This document shows positions 1-9,402 of a stretch of 64,000 nt of DNA, one piece after another (the stretch's first letter is position 1; each line of letters starts with the position of its first letter). A model generated the notes under the pieces. That model ran no database searches, had not been told where the DNA came from, and saw only the letters and a program-made list of their open reading frames with translations. The stretch covers positions 744,001-808,000 of the forward strand of contig NZ_CP061008.1 in the NCBI RefSeq assembly GCF_014490035.1, given 5' to 3'. This DNA is from Achromobacter xylosoxidans. GTDB taxonomy: Bacteria; Pseudomonadota; Gammaproteobacteria; Burkholderiales; Burkholderiaceae_B. Made by a program: the position numbers and the translations under genes.

Positions 1-1419
1 GATGCAGGCCGCCGCTTCTTCGCCCAGCTTGGGATGAGGGAAGGGGATCACCGCGACTTCCTGTATTTGCGGCAGGCGCTGCAGCGCGTTTTCGATGGCG
101 GCGGACGAGACTTTCAGGCCGCCGCGATTGATCACGTCCTTGCTGCGGTCGACGAAGCGGAACAGCCCGTCCTCGTCCTGGACCACGATGTCGCCGGTGT
201 GTAGCCAGCCGTTGCGAAAGGTGTTTGCGCTTTCCTGCGGGTTTTCGAAGTAGCCTTGGGCCATGCTGGGGCCGCGAAAGCATAGTTCGCCTGGCTCGCC
301 CGGCGGGACTGCTTGACCGTTCTCGTCCACCGCGCGCAATTCGCAGTTGGGCATGGCGGCGCCGATCATTCCCGCCTTGGCGGGCAGCCAGTGAGGCGGC
401 AGGCTCGCGCCCGCAGGTCCGCTTTCGGTCATGCCCCAGATCTGCATCTGGTCTACCCAGGGCCAGGCCTGGGCTATGCGTTCGATGGCGGCCACGGGCA
501 TGGGCGCGCCGCCATAAGCGATCCGCCGCAGGCGCCCCAGGGCGTACGTTCCGCGTTCGCATTCGTCCAGCATGTACTGGATCACGGCGGGCACGCCATG
601 GTAGACGGTGGATTGCTCGGATTCCGCCAGGCGCAACCGGTCAGCGTTGCCGGGCAGATGCTCCAGGACGAAGCCGGCGCCGTGCACCCAGGAGGACATG
701 CATCCAAGATTCAGGCAGGAACTGGTGAAGAATGGAAAGGCGCCCTGGTAGAGGTCGCCGGCGCCCAGCCCGACCGCCTGACCGACGGCGAATCCGGCGG
801 CGATCATGCTCCGATGGCTGTGGATGACGGCCTTGGAGCGGGAGGTCGTGCCCGAAGTAAAGAGCAAGCATGCGGGCGAGTCCGGATCCGGGCCGACGGC
901 CGCGGATAGACCGGCGTCCGTGCCGTGCAAAGGGTCTTGCCATGCGTTCGCGGCATTCGCGGGGGCGTCGATATGCACTTGCCTGGTGCGTGTCAGGCGT
1001 TGCAAACGGGCGGCCGACGCCGTGCCGCAGACCACCAGAGCAGGGGTCACCAAGTCCAGCGCGTGGACGAGATCGTCGTCGGCGGCGCGCGTGTTCATGG
1101 GCACGGCAACCGCGCCTATGGCGAAGCAGCCGAGCGCAGTCAGGATGGCTTCCCGTCCGGCGTCGTTCGCCAGGTAAATGGCGACCCGGTCGCCGGACTC
1201 GATGCCGATGGCGCGCAGCCACCCCCCCATCCGGCGTGAAAAAAGAGCTAGCTGCGCGTAGGTCAGACGATCGCGAAAACCCTGAATCGATTGCGCTGAT
1301 AACGCGACCCGATGGGGCTGCTGTCTGGCCCGCAGTTCAAGCAGTTGTCTCAGGGTTTTGCCGGAGACTGCATCCCACGAGGGCGGGAGCGAATCATCAT
1401 GCGGCGCTTCGGATTCCAT
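1..1419 (-). CDS. AMP-dependent acyl-CoA synthetase (3' end outside window)
   Basis: This is an adenylate-forming acyl-CoA ligase that activates a carboxylic acid with ATP and CoA in the cytoplasm. It is read from the reverse strand, with ATG at 1419 and an open frame running off the window start (473 codons seen). The phosphate-binding motif LLFTSGTTSRSKAV lies near residue 185. WGMTESG follows near 300, and a GDI...FVDRSKDVINRGGLKVSS hinge region near 430. The C-terminal domain with the A10 lysine is outside the window. It starts 33 bp after the preceding ligase gene and is probably the last visible member of the minus-strand catabolic operon. Its acyl substrate cannot be read from sequence; two different ligases in one operon may serve different intermediates. 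Confidence 0.9.
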   Translation of the reverse strand, partial: MESEAPHDDSLPPSWDAVSGKTLRQLLELRARQQPHRVALSAQSIQGFRDRLTYAQLALFSRRMGGWLRAIGIESGDRVAIYLANDAGREAILTALGCFAIGAVAVPMNTRAADDDLVHALDLVTPALVVCGTASAARLQRLTRTRQVHIDAPANAANAWQDPLHGTDAGLSAAVGPDPDSPACLLFTSGTTSRSKAVIHSHRSMIAAGFAVGQAVGLGAGDLYQGAFPFFTSSCLNLGCMSSWVHGAGFVLEHLPGNADRLRLAESEQSTVYHGVPAVIQYMLDECERGTYALGRLRRIAYGGAPMPVAAIERIAQAWPWVDQMQIWGMTESGPAGASLPPHWLPAKAGMIGAAMPNCELRAVDENGQAVPPGEPGELCFRGPSMAQGYFENPQESANTFRNGWLHTGDIVVQDEDGLFRFVDRSKDVINRGGLKVSSAAIENALQRLPQIQEVAVIPFPHPKLGEEAAACI

Positions 1420-1452
1420 GATTTTTGCCTCTGCTGCGATTTAGCGATGGGA

Positions 1453-3114
1453 TCATGCCTGCGCGAGCAGACGGGGCGCATCCTGGCAGTCTTCCGTGGC
1501 GGCCCGGGCTTTGAGGACGTGCTTGAGTACCTTGCCGGTGGCGGTACGCGGCAGGTCGTCCACCACGAACATGCGTTCCGGGAATTTCTGGCGAGCCAGC
1601 CTGGCGCTTTCCAGATAGGCCAGCAGGCCGGGAAAATCCAATTCGCGTCCGGGCCGCAGGACCACGTAGGCGCAGGGTGTTTCTCCCATCCTGGCATGGG
1701 GAAACGCGACCACCGCGGCCTCCTGGATGGCTGGATGCTGATGCAGGAGATCTTCGATCTCCTTGGGACTGATATTCTCGCCTCCGCGGATGATCAGATC
1801 CTTCATGCGGCCGGTGACGGTGATGTAGCCGTTCTCGTCGATGTAGCCGAGATCGCCAGTGTGGAAATAGCCGTCCGCGTCGAAGGCTGCTTCGGTATCG
1901 CTCGGATCGGTGTAGCCCAGCATCACTTCCGGTCCTCGGGCCGTGATTTCGCCGGCCAGGCCAGTCGCGAGCGGCACGCCGCTAGCCGGATCCACGATGC
2001 GGACTTCATGGTTGAAAATCAGGCCGTCGGTCTTGGCGCCCCACTCCGCAGGGTCGCCCTGGGCGATGCCGAGCGAAATGGTGGGCGCCTCGCTGCTTCC
2101 GTAAATGCGGAACGTCTTGCAGTTCGGCAATACGGCATAGGCCCGTTTGACTACCTCGGGCGGCACGGGGGCGCCGCCGCTGCCATAGAGCCGCAGGGAG
2201 GGCAGTTGGATGCCGCGCCGGTCGACTTCGGCCACCAGCTCGACCAGGAAGGGCGTCGCGCCTATGCTGAACGACGCCTGGTGCCGCTGGATTGCGTCCA
2301 GCGCGGCGCTCGCCTCCCAGCGCTCCATCAGCACCGTTTTTGTTCCTTGCAGAAAGGGCAGCTCCAGCGCATACAGATAGCCCGTGATATGGGTAACGGG
2401 AGACGGCATGAGCAGCACATCGTCCCTGGACAACCCCCAGAAGTCGGTGACGGCCTGGACTTCGGCGCGGAGGGTATTGTGGCTATGCAGAACGCCCTTG
2501 GGGTTCCCGGTGGTGCCAGAGGTGTACAGCAAGAGTTTGACGGCGTCGGGATCGGCGCGGGTGAATGGTTCCAGGGGAGCGGGGCGGTCTACCCAGGAAG
2601 CATACGAGGCGACCCCGTCCGCTTCGGCTCGAACCAGGACTACGTGTTCCAGGTGAGGCAGATTCGGGCGCAGCCGCTGGATCATTTCAAGGTAGTCGAT
2701 GCTGCGGAAGCGATCGGGAATGAACAGGACCCTGGCCTTTGAATTGGCAAGGATGAAACTGAGTTCCGCGTCGCGGTAGATAGGGACGATAGGATTGCAG
2801 ACGAACCTGCCGATGGCGCAGGCCAGATTGATGACCAGGGTTTCGCGCCAGTTCGGCAGTTGGAAGCTGACGACGCTGCCAGGCTGCAGGCCATGGTCGC
2901 GCAGCGTCGCCGCGAGGCGCAGCGCTTGATTCCATAGCTGCTGAAACGTCAGTCCGCCGGAATCGTCCGCCACGGCGGTCCGGTCCGGGTAGTCACGTGC
3001 GCACTGGCCCGCGCTCTCGGCCAGGGGGATGTTCTGCCATCGTCCGTCGCCCGCATACCGAGCCGCCATGTCCGGGCCGAGTCGTGTCTGCCAGCCACTC
3101 CCGTCTGTGTGCAT
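1453..3114 (-). CDS. AMP-dependent acyl-CoA ligase, AliA/long-chain fatty-acid ligase type
   Basis: This adenylate-forming acyl-CoA ligase has about 553 residues. All core motifs are visible: LLLYTSGTTGNPKGVLHS near residue 195, YGSSEAP near 335, HTGDLGYIDENGY near 415, MKDLIIRGGENISPKE near 440 and the A10 motif PRTATGKVLKHVLK near 525. The ATG at 3114 is preferred over one 15 bp upstream because a GGGAG sits seven bases before it. It lies between the TetR gene and the second ligase in the operon. The overall pattern resembles cyclohexanecarboxylate-CoA ligase and other medium or cyclic acid ligases. That comparison is from memory, so the substrate (a branched or alicyclic acid) is an inference supported by the neighbouring beta-oxidation genes. 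Confidence 0.9.
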   Translation of the reverse strand: MHTDGSGWQTRLGPDMAARYAGDGRWQNIPLAESAGQCARDYPDRTAVADDSGGLTFQQLWNQALRLAATLRDHGLQPGSVVSFQLPNWRETLVINLACAIGRFVCNPIVPIYRDAELSFILANSKARVLFIPDRFRSIDYLEMIQRLRPNLPHLEHVVLVRAEADGVASYASWVDRPAPLEPFTRADPDAVKLLLYTSGTTGNPKGVLHSHNTLRAEVQAVTDFWGLSRDDVLLMPSPVTHITGYLYALELPFLQGTKTVLMERWEASAALDAIQRHQASFSIGATPFLVELVAEVDRRGIQLPSLRLYGSGGAPVPPEVVKRAYAVLPNCKTFRIYGSSEAPTISLGIAQGDPAEWGAKTDGLIFNHEVRIVDPASGVPLATGLAGEITARGPEVMLGYTDPSDTEAAFDADGYFHTGDLGYIDENGYITVTGRMKDLIIRGGENISPKEIEDLLHQHPAIQEAAVVAFPHARMGETPCAYVVLRPGRELDFPGLLAYLESARLARQKFPERMFVVDDLPRTATGKVLKHVLKARAATEDCQDAPRLLAQA

Positions 3115-3178
3115 TTCTGTCTCCCGCATCGTTTTTCGCCGGCGCCCGTCTGCGTGGACGGGGCCGTGCCGTGGGTGT

Positions 3179-3862
3179 TCAGGTCAAGCCGCCACGCACC
3201 AGCTTCATATAGGTTTCGACCACCGACTCCGGCAGGGTCGCGCCCGCGTCGCCCGCCGCTTCCGCGTCCTTGACATAGCGCAGGTAGAGATAGCTGCGTG
3301 CCGCCATGAACATGTAGGCCAGGGTTTCCAGTTCCTGTTCCCGATAGTTGACGATCTCTCCGGCCTGGACTCCTCTGGAGAGGGCTTCGACGTAGTGCTG
3401 CGTGATCAGCTTGAAGTGCGCCAGGTACGCGACCGGCGCGGCGATTTCGGCCTCATTGAGGATACGGAAGAATCCTGGACGCTCCTGCAGAAACTTAAAA
3501 AACGCGCGGAATCCTCTTTCTTCCATGTCCAGCACGTTCGCCGCGCCCTTCACCTGGTTGCGGATGAAGATCAACATGTCCTGGCCGACATGGGGCAGGA
3601 GCTCGTCGAACAGCGCCTGGCGCGATTCGAAGTAAAGATAGAACGTGCCTTGCGCGATTCCCGCGGCTTCGGTAATGCGGTTGATGGAAGCATCGCCGTA
3701 GCCGTGTTTTCCAACAACCTGCGCCGCAGCGCTGAAGATAGCCGCCCTGGTTTCTTCGGCCCGTTCGTCGCGGGTTTGCTTTTTTCGGGGACGGCTCTTG
3801 GGGCCGGCGGAAAGCGGCGCGGAAGGCGCCGATGCCGATTTACTCGGGTTGCGTACAGTCAT
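3179..3862 (-). CDS. TetR/AcrR family transcriptional regulator
   Basis: This 227-residue regulator has a basic N-terminal tail rich in K and R (residues 1-35). A TetR helix-turn-helix follows (residues 35-85), with the typical core AAGIAQGTFYLYFESRQALFD. The C-terminal ligand-binding domain is divergent, as usual for the family. It is co-transcribed between the liv transporter and the ligase genes, so it probably represses its own operon and responds to an acyl-CoA intermediate. The large palindrome at 11480-11510 upstream of the operon is the best candidate operator. ATG at 3862 has a poor ribosome binding site, which may reflect translation coupled to livF 25 bp upstream. Confidence 0.93.
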   Translation of the reverse strand: MTVRNPSKSASAPSAPLSAGPKSRPRKKQTRDERAEETRAAIFSAAAQVVGKHGYGDASINRITEAAGIAQGTFYLYFESRQALFDELLPHVGQDMLIFIRNQVKGAANVLDMEERGFRAFFKFLQERPGFFRILNEAEIAAPVAYLAHFKLITQHYVEALSRGVQAGEIVNYREQELETLAYMFMAARSYLYLRYVKDAEAAGDAGATLPESVVETYMKLVRGGLT

Positions 3863-3887
3863 GGAGCATCATCAGTGTGTGAAAAGT

Positions 3888-4601
3888 TCAGACCGCCAGA
3901 TAGCGGTCGGCAATTTCAGGGTGGGCGTCGAAGTGATTCCAATCGCCCTCGAATACGATTCTGCCAGTATCTATCACGAATACGTAGTCGGTACACCGTC
4001 GCGAGAACCACAGGTTCTGTTCCGCCAGCAGCAGCGCGGCGCCTTGCTGCTGGCGGGCCCGATTAACCTGCTCGGCCATTTGCTGGACCAGCAAAGGGGC
4101 GACGCCTTCCGTGGGCTCGTCCAGCAGCATGCACTTCGGTCGCGACATCAAGGCTCGCGCGACCGCCAGGATTTGCTGCTGTCCGCCGCTGAGTTGGTTT
4201 CCCATGCGCGTGCGCAGCTCGGCAAGCGCTGGAAAGAGTCCGTAGGCCTCCTGTAGCGGGAGAGTGCCTCGCGGACCGCTGGCATGTCGCGCCAGCAGCA
4301 GATTTTCTTCCACCGTCAGGTGGCTGAATATCCTGCGGTCTTCCGGTACCAGCGCCAGCCCGGAACGCGCGCGCGCATGCGTGCCGATCTGCCTGAGGTC
4401 GCCGCCCATGAATCGCAGCGTGCCGTCGACGGTAGGGCCGCCGCCCACGATGCTCTTGAGCAAAGTCGTCTTGCCCGCGCCGTTGCGGCCCAGCAGGGCG
4501 ACTCCCTGGCCGGCTGCGACCTCGATGCCGACGCCGTCGAGAACGAGGCTGTCCCCGTAGCGTGCGCGCAGGTTTTTCACTTCAAGCACTTTGCACCTCA
4601 T
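3888..4601 (-). CDS. livF: Branched-chain amino acid-type ABC transporter ATPase, LivF
   Basis: This is one of two ATPases of a LivKHMGF-type importer, about 237 residues. Walker A is GRNGAGKTTL, the signature is LSGGQQQILAVARAL and Walker B is MLLDEPTEG. The short length and the IDTGRIVFEG C-terminus fit LivF. I chose ATG 4601, which overlaps the end of livG by 20 bp; a longer frame begins at 4664 but would lie deep inside livG. Family knowledge places it at the inner face of the membrane, energising uptake through LivH and LivM. Because it sits with acyl-CoA metabolism genes, the solute is probably a carboxylic acid rather than an amino acid (inference). Confidence 0.92.
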   Translation of the reverse strand: MRCKVLEVKNLRARYGDSLVLDGVGIEVAAGQGVALLGRNGAGKTTLLKSIVGGGPTVDGTLRFMGGDLRQIGTHARARSGLALVPEDRRIFSHLTVEENLLLARHASGPRGTLPLQEAYGLFPALAELRTRMGNQLSGGQQQILAVARALMSRPKCMLLDEPTEGVAPLLVQQMAEQVNRARQQQGAALLLAEQNLWFSRRCTDYVFVIDTGRIVFEGDWNHFDAHPEIADRYLAV

Positions 4602-5355
4602 GGCCCAGGTAGATTTCCCTGACTTCGGGGGAGGAACGCACGTCCTCGGGCGTTCCGCTGGCAATGATCTCGCCGTAGTTCAGCACGGTGATGCGGTCGG
4701 CCAGCGAAAAGACGACGTCCATGTCGTGCTCGGTTAGCAGGACCGAGATTCCGCGTTCCCGCACCACCGATTTAATGGTTTTCACCGCAGCCGCCCTGTC
4801 TGGCGGAGACATGCCGGCCATCGGCTCGTCGAGCATCAGTAGCTTGGGCCGCAGCGCAAGGCTCATCGCGAGTTCCAGGCGCTTCCGATCGCCGTAGGCC
4901 AGCACCCCCGAGACGTGATTGCGCTGTGAGGCCAGGCCCATTTTCTCCAGGGCGTCCAGGGCTTCGTCATAGACATCGGCGGCGGGCGCTATCCGCAAGC
5001 TGAAGCCGCCACCGGCACCCTGATGGCGGCGGCTCGCCTCGATGGCGACCACCATGTTGTCCAGCACGGTGTCTTCGCCGAAGACGCGGGCGACCTGGAA
5101 GGTCCGCCCCACGCCCAGGCGCACGCGTTGGTATCCGTCGATGCCTTCGACCCTCATGCCCTCAATCGAGATTTCGCCCGCATCTGGCAGAAGTTCGCCG
5201 CTCAAGGTCTTGAACAAGGTGGTCTTGCCCGCGCCATTGGGCCCGATGACGACGTGCGTTTCGCCCTGTTGCATGCGCAGTGTCACATCCTTCAGGACAG
5301 AAATGCTGCCGTAAGCCTTGTAGAGCCCGCGCGCGTCGAGTATGTGCGTAGTCAC
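4582..5355 (-). CDS. livG: Branched-chain amino acid-type ABC transporter ATPase, LivG
   Basis: This is the second ATPase of the Liv-type importer, 257 residues. Walker A is GPNGAGKTTLFKTLSG, the signature region is LAYGDRKRLELAMSL, Walker B is LLMLDEPMAGMSP, and the H-loop is LLTEHDMDVVF. The start is a GTG at 5355 that overlaps the livM stop as GTGA, which indicates translational coupling. A much longer open frame continues upstream, but it is the shadow of livM and was not used. The longer C-terminal arm ending in IYLGHEVQSA is characteristic of LivG. Confidence 0.93.
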   Translation of the reverse strand: MTTHILDARGLYKAYGSISVLKDVTLRMQQGETHVVIGPNGAGKTTLFKTLSGELLPDAGEISIEGMRVEGIDGYQRVRLGVGRTFQVARVFGEDTVLDNMVVAIEASRRHQGAGGGFSLRIAPAADVYDEALDALEKMGLASQRNHVSGVLAYGDRKRLELAMSLALRPKLLMLDEPMAGMSPPDRAAAVKTIKSVVRERGISVLLTEHDMDVVFSLADRITVLNYGEIIASGTPEDVRSSPEVREIYLGHEVQSA

Positions 5356-6380
5356 GATGTCTGTCCTTGAATCTTCGATTCGGAGCTGCCGTTGGCGGAT
5401 GTCCCGCGCCGGCCAGCCGCGAGCAGCCGCTGCGCGCCGCCGATGACGCCGCCCGGGAACGCCAGCACCACGAGCAACAGCACCGCGCCTATCAGGATTT
5501 CGGAAAGACCGACGATGTTGCGGGTCATGTGTTCGAGCCCGATGAAGATCACCGCCCCGGCGACGGGCCCCCAGAAGTAGGCGACTCCGCCCACCAGGCA
5601 AAACAGAATGGGCAGGGCGGAATATCCCCAGTGCGCAATTTCCGGCGTGAGCAGCTGGGCCGCCGGCGCGTACAGGCCGCCGGCCAGGCCGGCGAAGGCG
5701 CCGCTGGCCACAAAGGCCGAGAATCGCATGGCGTGGACATTGATGCCAAGAAAGCGCACTCGCTCGGCATCCTGGCGGATGGCCGCCAGCAGCCTGCCGT
5801 AGCGGTTGTGCCAAAGAATGTACAGAATCAGCGCGAGGAAAGAGACACAGACCAGTGTGACGTAGTAGAGATTGTTGCCTTGCGCGAGGTCGAGTCTGAA
5901 CAGGCCAAAGTCCATCACCGGCCGCTTGATGCCTGTCATGCCATCCTCGCGGCCCAGGAGGTCGGATTTCGAGATCAGGATGTGCACCAGTTCCGCCAAT
6001 GCGAGAGTCAGGATGGCGAAGTAGATGCCGCTCGCGCGGCGCAGGGCGACGACGGCGACGGCCGCGGCGACCAGCCCTCCCGCAATGCCCGCTGCCAGCC
6101 AGGCAAGGGGGAAGGGAACCTGGGAGTAGCTCTGCAGCAGCAGGCCGGTGGTGTAGGCGCCTGCCGCGAAGTACGCCGCATGGCCGAAACTGACCAGGCC
6201 GGTCAGGCCGAAAACGAGGTTGAAGCTCAAGGCGAAGGTTGCGTTGATCAACACCACCGACGCGAGAAACACCAATCCCTTGTCCGCCCACCACGGGACG
6301 CTGGCGAACAGCCCGATCACCACCCCCGCAACCGCGAGGTCGAACGAGCGCCGGCTTGTTGTGCTGGCAAGCTGCTTCAT
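5352..6380 (-). CDS. livM: Branched-chain amino acid-type ABC transporter permease, LivM
   Basis: This is an inner-membrane permease of 342 residues with many hydrophobic segments, e.g. VVIGLFASVPWW and ATFALSFNLVFGLTGLVSFG. The motif GLVSFGHAAYFAAGAY is typical of LivM. The start is ATG 6380, whose first base is the last base of the livH stop (TAATG), so the two permeases are translationally coupled. The stop overlaps the GTG of livG. It pairs with LivH to form the transmembrane channel. Confidence 0.93.
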   Translation of the reverse strand: MKQLASTTSRRSFDLAVAGVVIGLFASVPWWADKGLVFLASVVLINATFALSFNLVFGLTGLVSFGHAAYFAAGAYTTGLLLQSYSQVPFPLAWLAAGIAGGLVAAAVAVVALRRASGIYFAILTLALAELVHILISKSDLLGREDGMTGIKRPVMDFGLFRLDLAQGNNLYYVTLVCVSFLALILYILWHNRYGRLLAAIRQDAERVRFLGINVHAMRFSAFVASGAFAGLAGGLYAPAAQLLTPEIAHWGYSALPILFCLVGGVAYFWGPVAGAVIFIGLEHMTRNIVGLSEILIGAVLLLVVLAFPGGVIGGAQRLLAAGRRGTSANGSSESKIQGQTS

Positions 6381-7255
6381 TACCGTAGCCCCTTCAAAAG
6401 TCCTTGCGGACGCCACATCAAGATGGAAATGAGGGCGACATAGAAGAAAAGCCCCGGTACTTCCGCGAAGACGCGGTCGCCTATCGCGGTGATGAGGCCC
6501 AGGAGGACGGCGGCCAGGAAGGCGCCGCGAATGTTCCCCATGCCGCCGACGATGATCACGCCGAAGGCCTGAATGATCAGGGCGCTGCCCATGTTGGGAG
6601 ACAGGCTTTGGTTGACGGACAGCAGCGCGCCGGCGACTCCAGCCAGCGCGATTCCCACAACCACGGTGCCTGTCAGCACCAGGCGCACGTTCACGCCGAG
6701 CAACGAGGCCATCCAGGGATCGACCGCGACCGACTGGACTGTTTTTCCCAGTTCGGTGCGATGCACCAGATAGTCGAGAAGTAGGAAGGCGAGCACGCCG
6801 CAGCCGATCACGAAGAGGACGAAGTTGGGAGCCAGCATGCCGGCGATCTCGGTGGCGCCGCGCAATACCGGCGGAGGCGGCACGCTCAGAAAGTCGATGC
6901 CCCAGACTACCTTGACAACTCCCTGGCAGAGCAGCAGCAGCGCGTAGGTGGCGATCAACGAATAGGATTCGCCAACGCCTCTGAGCCGCTGGAAAACCAG
7001 CTTGTCCACGGCGGCGCCCAGCACGCCCAGCGCCACGGCGCACACGATGGTGGCGAGCATGAAAGCCCAGAAGGACGGCTCTCCAAGCCTGGCCAGCAGG
7101 CTGTAGGCCAGATAGGCCCCCAGCATGACGAAGCCGCCATGTGCGAAGTTCAGGACGTGCAGTATGCCAAAAACCAGCGTCAGGCCGGCGGCGGTCAGGA
7201 AGACCGTCATGCCCCACGACAGGCCGTTGAGCGTCATCAAACCGTATTGGTCCAT
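6380..7255 (-). CDS. livH: Branched-chain amino acid-type ABC transporter permease, LivH
   Basis: This 291-residue inner-membrane permease has the LivH signature AAGLTLVFGILHVLNFAHGGFVMLG (positions 20-45, split here only for description) and about eight hydrophobic segments. Near the C-terminus, GGMGNIRGAFLAAVLLGL matches the conserved cytoplasmic loop region. It lies 14 bp after the substrate-binding protein gene and overlaps livM by one base. It works with LivM, LivF and LivG to import the solute delivered by the periplasmic protein. Confidence 0.93.
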   Translation of the reverse strand: MDQYGLMTLNGLSWGMTVFLTAAGLTLVFGILHVLNFAHGGFVMLGAYLAYSLLARLGEPSFWAFMLATIVCAVALGVLGAAVDKLVFQRLRGVGESYSLIATYALLLLCQGVVKVVWGIDFLSVPPPPVLRGATEIAGMLAPNFVLFVIGCGVLAFLLLDYLVHRTELGKTVQSVAVDPWMASLLGVNVRLVLTGTVVVGIALAGVAGALLSVNQSLSPNMGSALIIQAFGVIIVGGMGNIRGAFLAAVLLGLITAIGDRVFAEVPGLFFYVALISILMWRPQGLLKGLR

Positions 7256-7269
7256 GATTCCCGGTCCTT

Positions 7270-8544
7270 TCAGACTGTCCGCAAGCTCAAGGCCTTTCCG
7301 GGAGTGGCCGGATCCATCACCTCCTCGCCGGGGATGCGAATGACGTCGACGATTTCGAAGCCGTCCGTTGCCTTGGCCGATCCGCGCAGGCGATACATGA
7401 CAACGGGCTTGATGGCCTGATGGTCTTCCTTGCGGAAGCGGCGCGGACCGGTGGCGGTTTCGAACGTGACCGATTCAAGCGCGTTCAGAACCGCGCCGGT
7501 ATCGGCCGAGCCAGCCGCTTGTAGCGCGCGAGCGTAGGCCATCACCGCGGCATGCCCCTCGGAAATAAAGCCCAGCGTGAGGGGATCCTTGGCGCGGCGC
7601 ACGGCTTCCGCCTGGAGTTCGCGGCTGACCGGGATGTCCTCGAACGCACCCGCGTACCAGTGCGTTCCCACCCACATGTCCGGCAGATCTTGCTTCATGG
7701 CCTTGGCTACGATCAGCTCGTTGGCCGAATCCACGATCAGCTTGGCCTTCTTGAAGAATCCGAACGGTTCGGCCTGTTTGTACAGCGTCACGGCATCGCC
7801 GCCATACACGGAGATCATGAAGCCTTCGGCTGGGACGGACATGGTGGCGGTAATGGCGTTGCGATAGTCCGCGGCGCCGTACTGCGTCTTGATCGGCGGG
7901 GCGATCGCGGGTTGCTTCTGGGCAAGCGCTGGATAGAACTCGCGCAGGCCGTCTTCGAAACAGCCCCAGGTGGTGCGGCCGTACTCATGATCGGGAATGA
8001 CGCCGCCCCAGCGATTGACGTCCGGATAGCGTTGCGCGGCCATTTTGGCGAGGGCGCGCTGACGCATGTAGGGATTGTCCGTGACACGGAAATAGTTTCG
8101 GACAAAGCTCTCCTTGGTGAGCTTTTCGGAGTGCGCGGCGCAGGTTATCAGCAGTGTTTTCTCCTGTTCCAGGACCGCGGCGATCGCTAGGGCGACCGCA
8201 CTGGATACCACGCCGCACAGCATGTTCACGCCGGAACCCGCCAACTCGCGCGCGGCGACGGTCGCCTCGGCCGGTTTGGCCTTGTCGTCCCGGATGACCA
8301 GCTCCAGTTTCCTGCCGAGAACGCCGCCCGCCTGGTTGACCTGGTCAATGGCGATCTGCGCGCCCAGAAGCATGGGCTGCCCGAGTGGCGCCTGGGCGCC
8401 GGAGAGCGATGAAATGAAGCCCAGCTTGATAGACGAATTAGCTTGCGCGAATGCGGTGCGGCTCCACAGGCTGCCGGCGCCGGCTGCGCTTGCGCCGCCC
8501 AGGGCGCCCAGCATCTTGAGGACGTTTCTGCGATCCATGTTCAT
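7270..8544 (-). CDS. livK: Periplasmic substrate-binding protein of the Liv-type ABC transporter
   Basis: This is a type I periplasmic binding protein of about 424 residues. The N-terminus DRRNVLKMLGALGGASAAGA followed by SRTAFAQA looks like a twin-arginine (Tat) signal with cleavage after AFA/AQ. The mature protein begins IKLGFISSLSGAQAPLGQ, the standard start of Liv-type binding proteins. ATG 8538 (MDRRNV) has better spacing from the GGAG than ATG 8544, so the first two residues are uncertain. The ligand-binding residues differ enough from LivK/LivJ that the solute is unknown. With the surrounding acyl-CoA genes, an aliphatic or alicyclic acid is the likeliest ligand (inference). Confidence 0.92.
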   Translation of the reverse strand: MNMDRRNVLKMLGALGGASAAGAGSLWSRTAFAQANSSIKLGFISSLSGAQAPLGQPMLLGAQIAIDQVNQAGGVLGRKLELVIRDDKAKPAEATVAARELAGSGVNMLCGVVSSAVALAIAAVLEQEKTLLITCAAHSEKLTKESFVRNYFRVTDNPYMRQRALAKMAAQRYPDVNRWGGVIPDHEYGRTTWGCFEDGLREFYPALAQKQPAIAPPIKTQYGAADYRNAITATMSVPAEGFMISVYGGDAVTLYKQAEPFGFFKKAKLIVDSANELIVAKAMKQDLPDMWVGTHWYAGAFEDIPVSRELQAEAVRRAKDPLTLGFISEGHAAVMAYARALQAAGSADTGAVLNALESVTFETATGPRRFRKEDHQAIKPVVMYRLRGSAKATDGFEIVDVIRIPGEEVMDPATPGKALSLRTV

Positions 8545-8625
8545 GTCTCCTTTGCTTTGTTCTGTATTGTTCTGCTTTGTTGTGCGGGGCTCGCCCCAGG
8601 GAACTTCAGATCAATCAGGCCTATG

Positions 8626-9402
8626 TCATGCGATGCCGATGTCGCCCGCGCCTCCAAACGCGGACCAGCCGCCATCCACCGGCAGGGTTGCCCCCGTGAT
8701 GAAGGATGACCATTCCGAGGACAGGTACGCCGCGGCATGCGCGATCTCCCTGGGATGGCCGAGGCGGGCCAGCGGTGTCCGCCGTTCTATCTGTCCGGTG
8801 TTCACCTTGTTTTCGCGTATCAGGGTCTCGACCAAGGGCGTGCGGATATAGCCGGGAGCGATGCAGTTCACGCGGATGCCCAGGCTGCCCCACTCGCTGG
8901 CCAGCGATCTGGTAAGCATGATTACGCCAGCCTTGGACGCGCCATAGGCGTTGCGGCGGGGAAAGCCGCCCAGGCCGACGATGGACGAGATGTTGATCAT
9001 CGATCCAGAGCGGCGTTGCGCCATGTGTGCGCCTACGGCCTTGCACATGAGGTAGGTGCCGGTCAGGTCTACATCCACGATCCGCTGCCAGGATTGCGTG
9101 CTTTGCTCCAGGGTCGGGGTGTAGGTGTCGGGTATGCCGGCGCAATTCACGAGCACGTCGATGGCTCCCATGGCGGTCATGGCTTCCGCCGTGGCGCGCA
9201 GGCAGTCTTGTTCCACGCAGACGTCCGCCTGGAGCCGGGTAACGGTGTCCCGTTCCACGGCGTCGAGCGGCTGGAGGTCGGCCGAACTCACTTGCGCGCC
9301 GAGTTCCAGGAACAGATCGACCACCGCCGCTCCGATGCCGCTGGAGCCGCCGGTTACCAACACATTCTTCCCGGTCAGGTCAATTGAGGGCATGTCAGGC
9401 AT
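8626..9402 (-). CDS. Short-chain dehydrogenase/reductase (3-hydroxyacyl-CoA dehydrogenase-like)
   Basis: This is a classical SDR of 258 residues. The cofactor motif TGGSSGIG lies near residue 15 and NCAG near 90. The catalytic serine is in INISSIVG near 142, and YGASK carries the Tyr/Lys pair near 155. The C-terminal TGATLPVDGGW is also typical. An acidic residue at the end of beta 2 (SSADLQ) suggests NAD(H). ATG 9402 overlaps the acyl-CoA dehydrogenase stop by eight bases; ATG 9393 is an alternative. In context it most likely oxidises the 3-hydroxyacyl-CoA made by the hydratase, like BadH in cyclohexanecarboxylate breakdown. This role is inferred from gene order. Confidence 0.88.
   Translation of the reverse strand: MPDMPSIDLTGKNVLVTGGSSGIGAAVVDLFLELGAQVSSADLQPLDAVERDTVTRLQADVCVEQDCLRATAEAMTAMGAIDVLVNCAGIPDTYTPTLEQSTQSWQRIVDVDLTGTYLMCKAVGAHMAQRRSGSMINISSIVGLGGFPRRNAYGASKAGVIMLTRSLASEWGSLGIRVNCIAPGYIRTPLVETLIRENKVNTGQIERRTPLARLGHPREIAHAAAYLSSEWSSFITGATLPVDGGWSAFGGAGDIGIA

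Noticed and set aside
4582..6294. A single 570-residue fusion of LivG with upstream sequence
   Set aside because: The upstream part is a shadow frame of livM. A GTG overlapping the livM stop gives a normal LivG.
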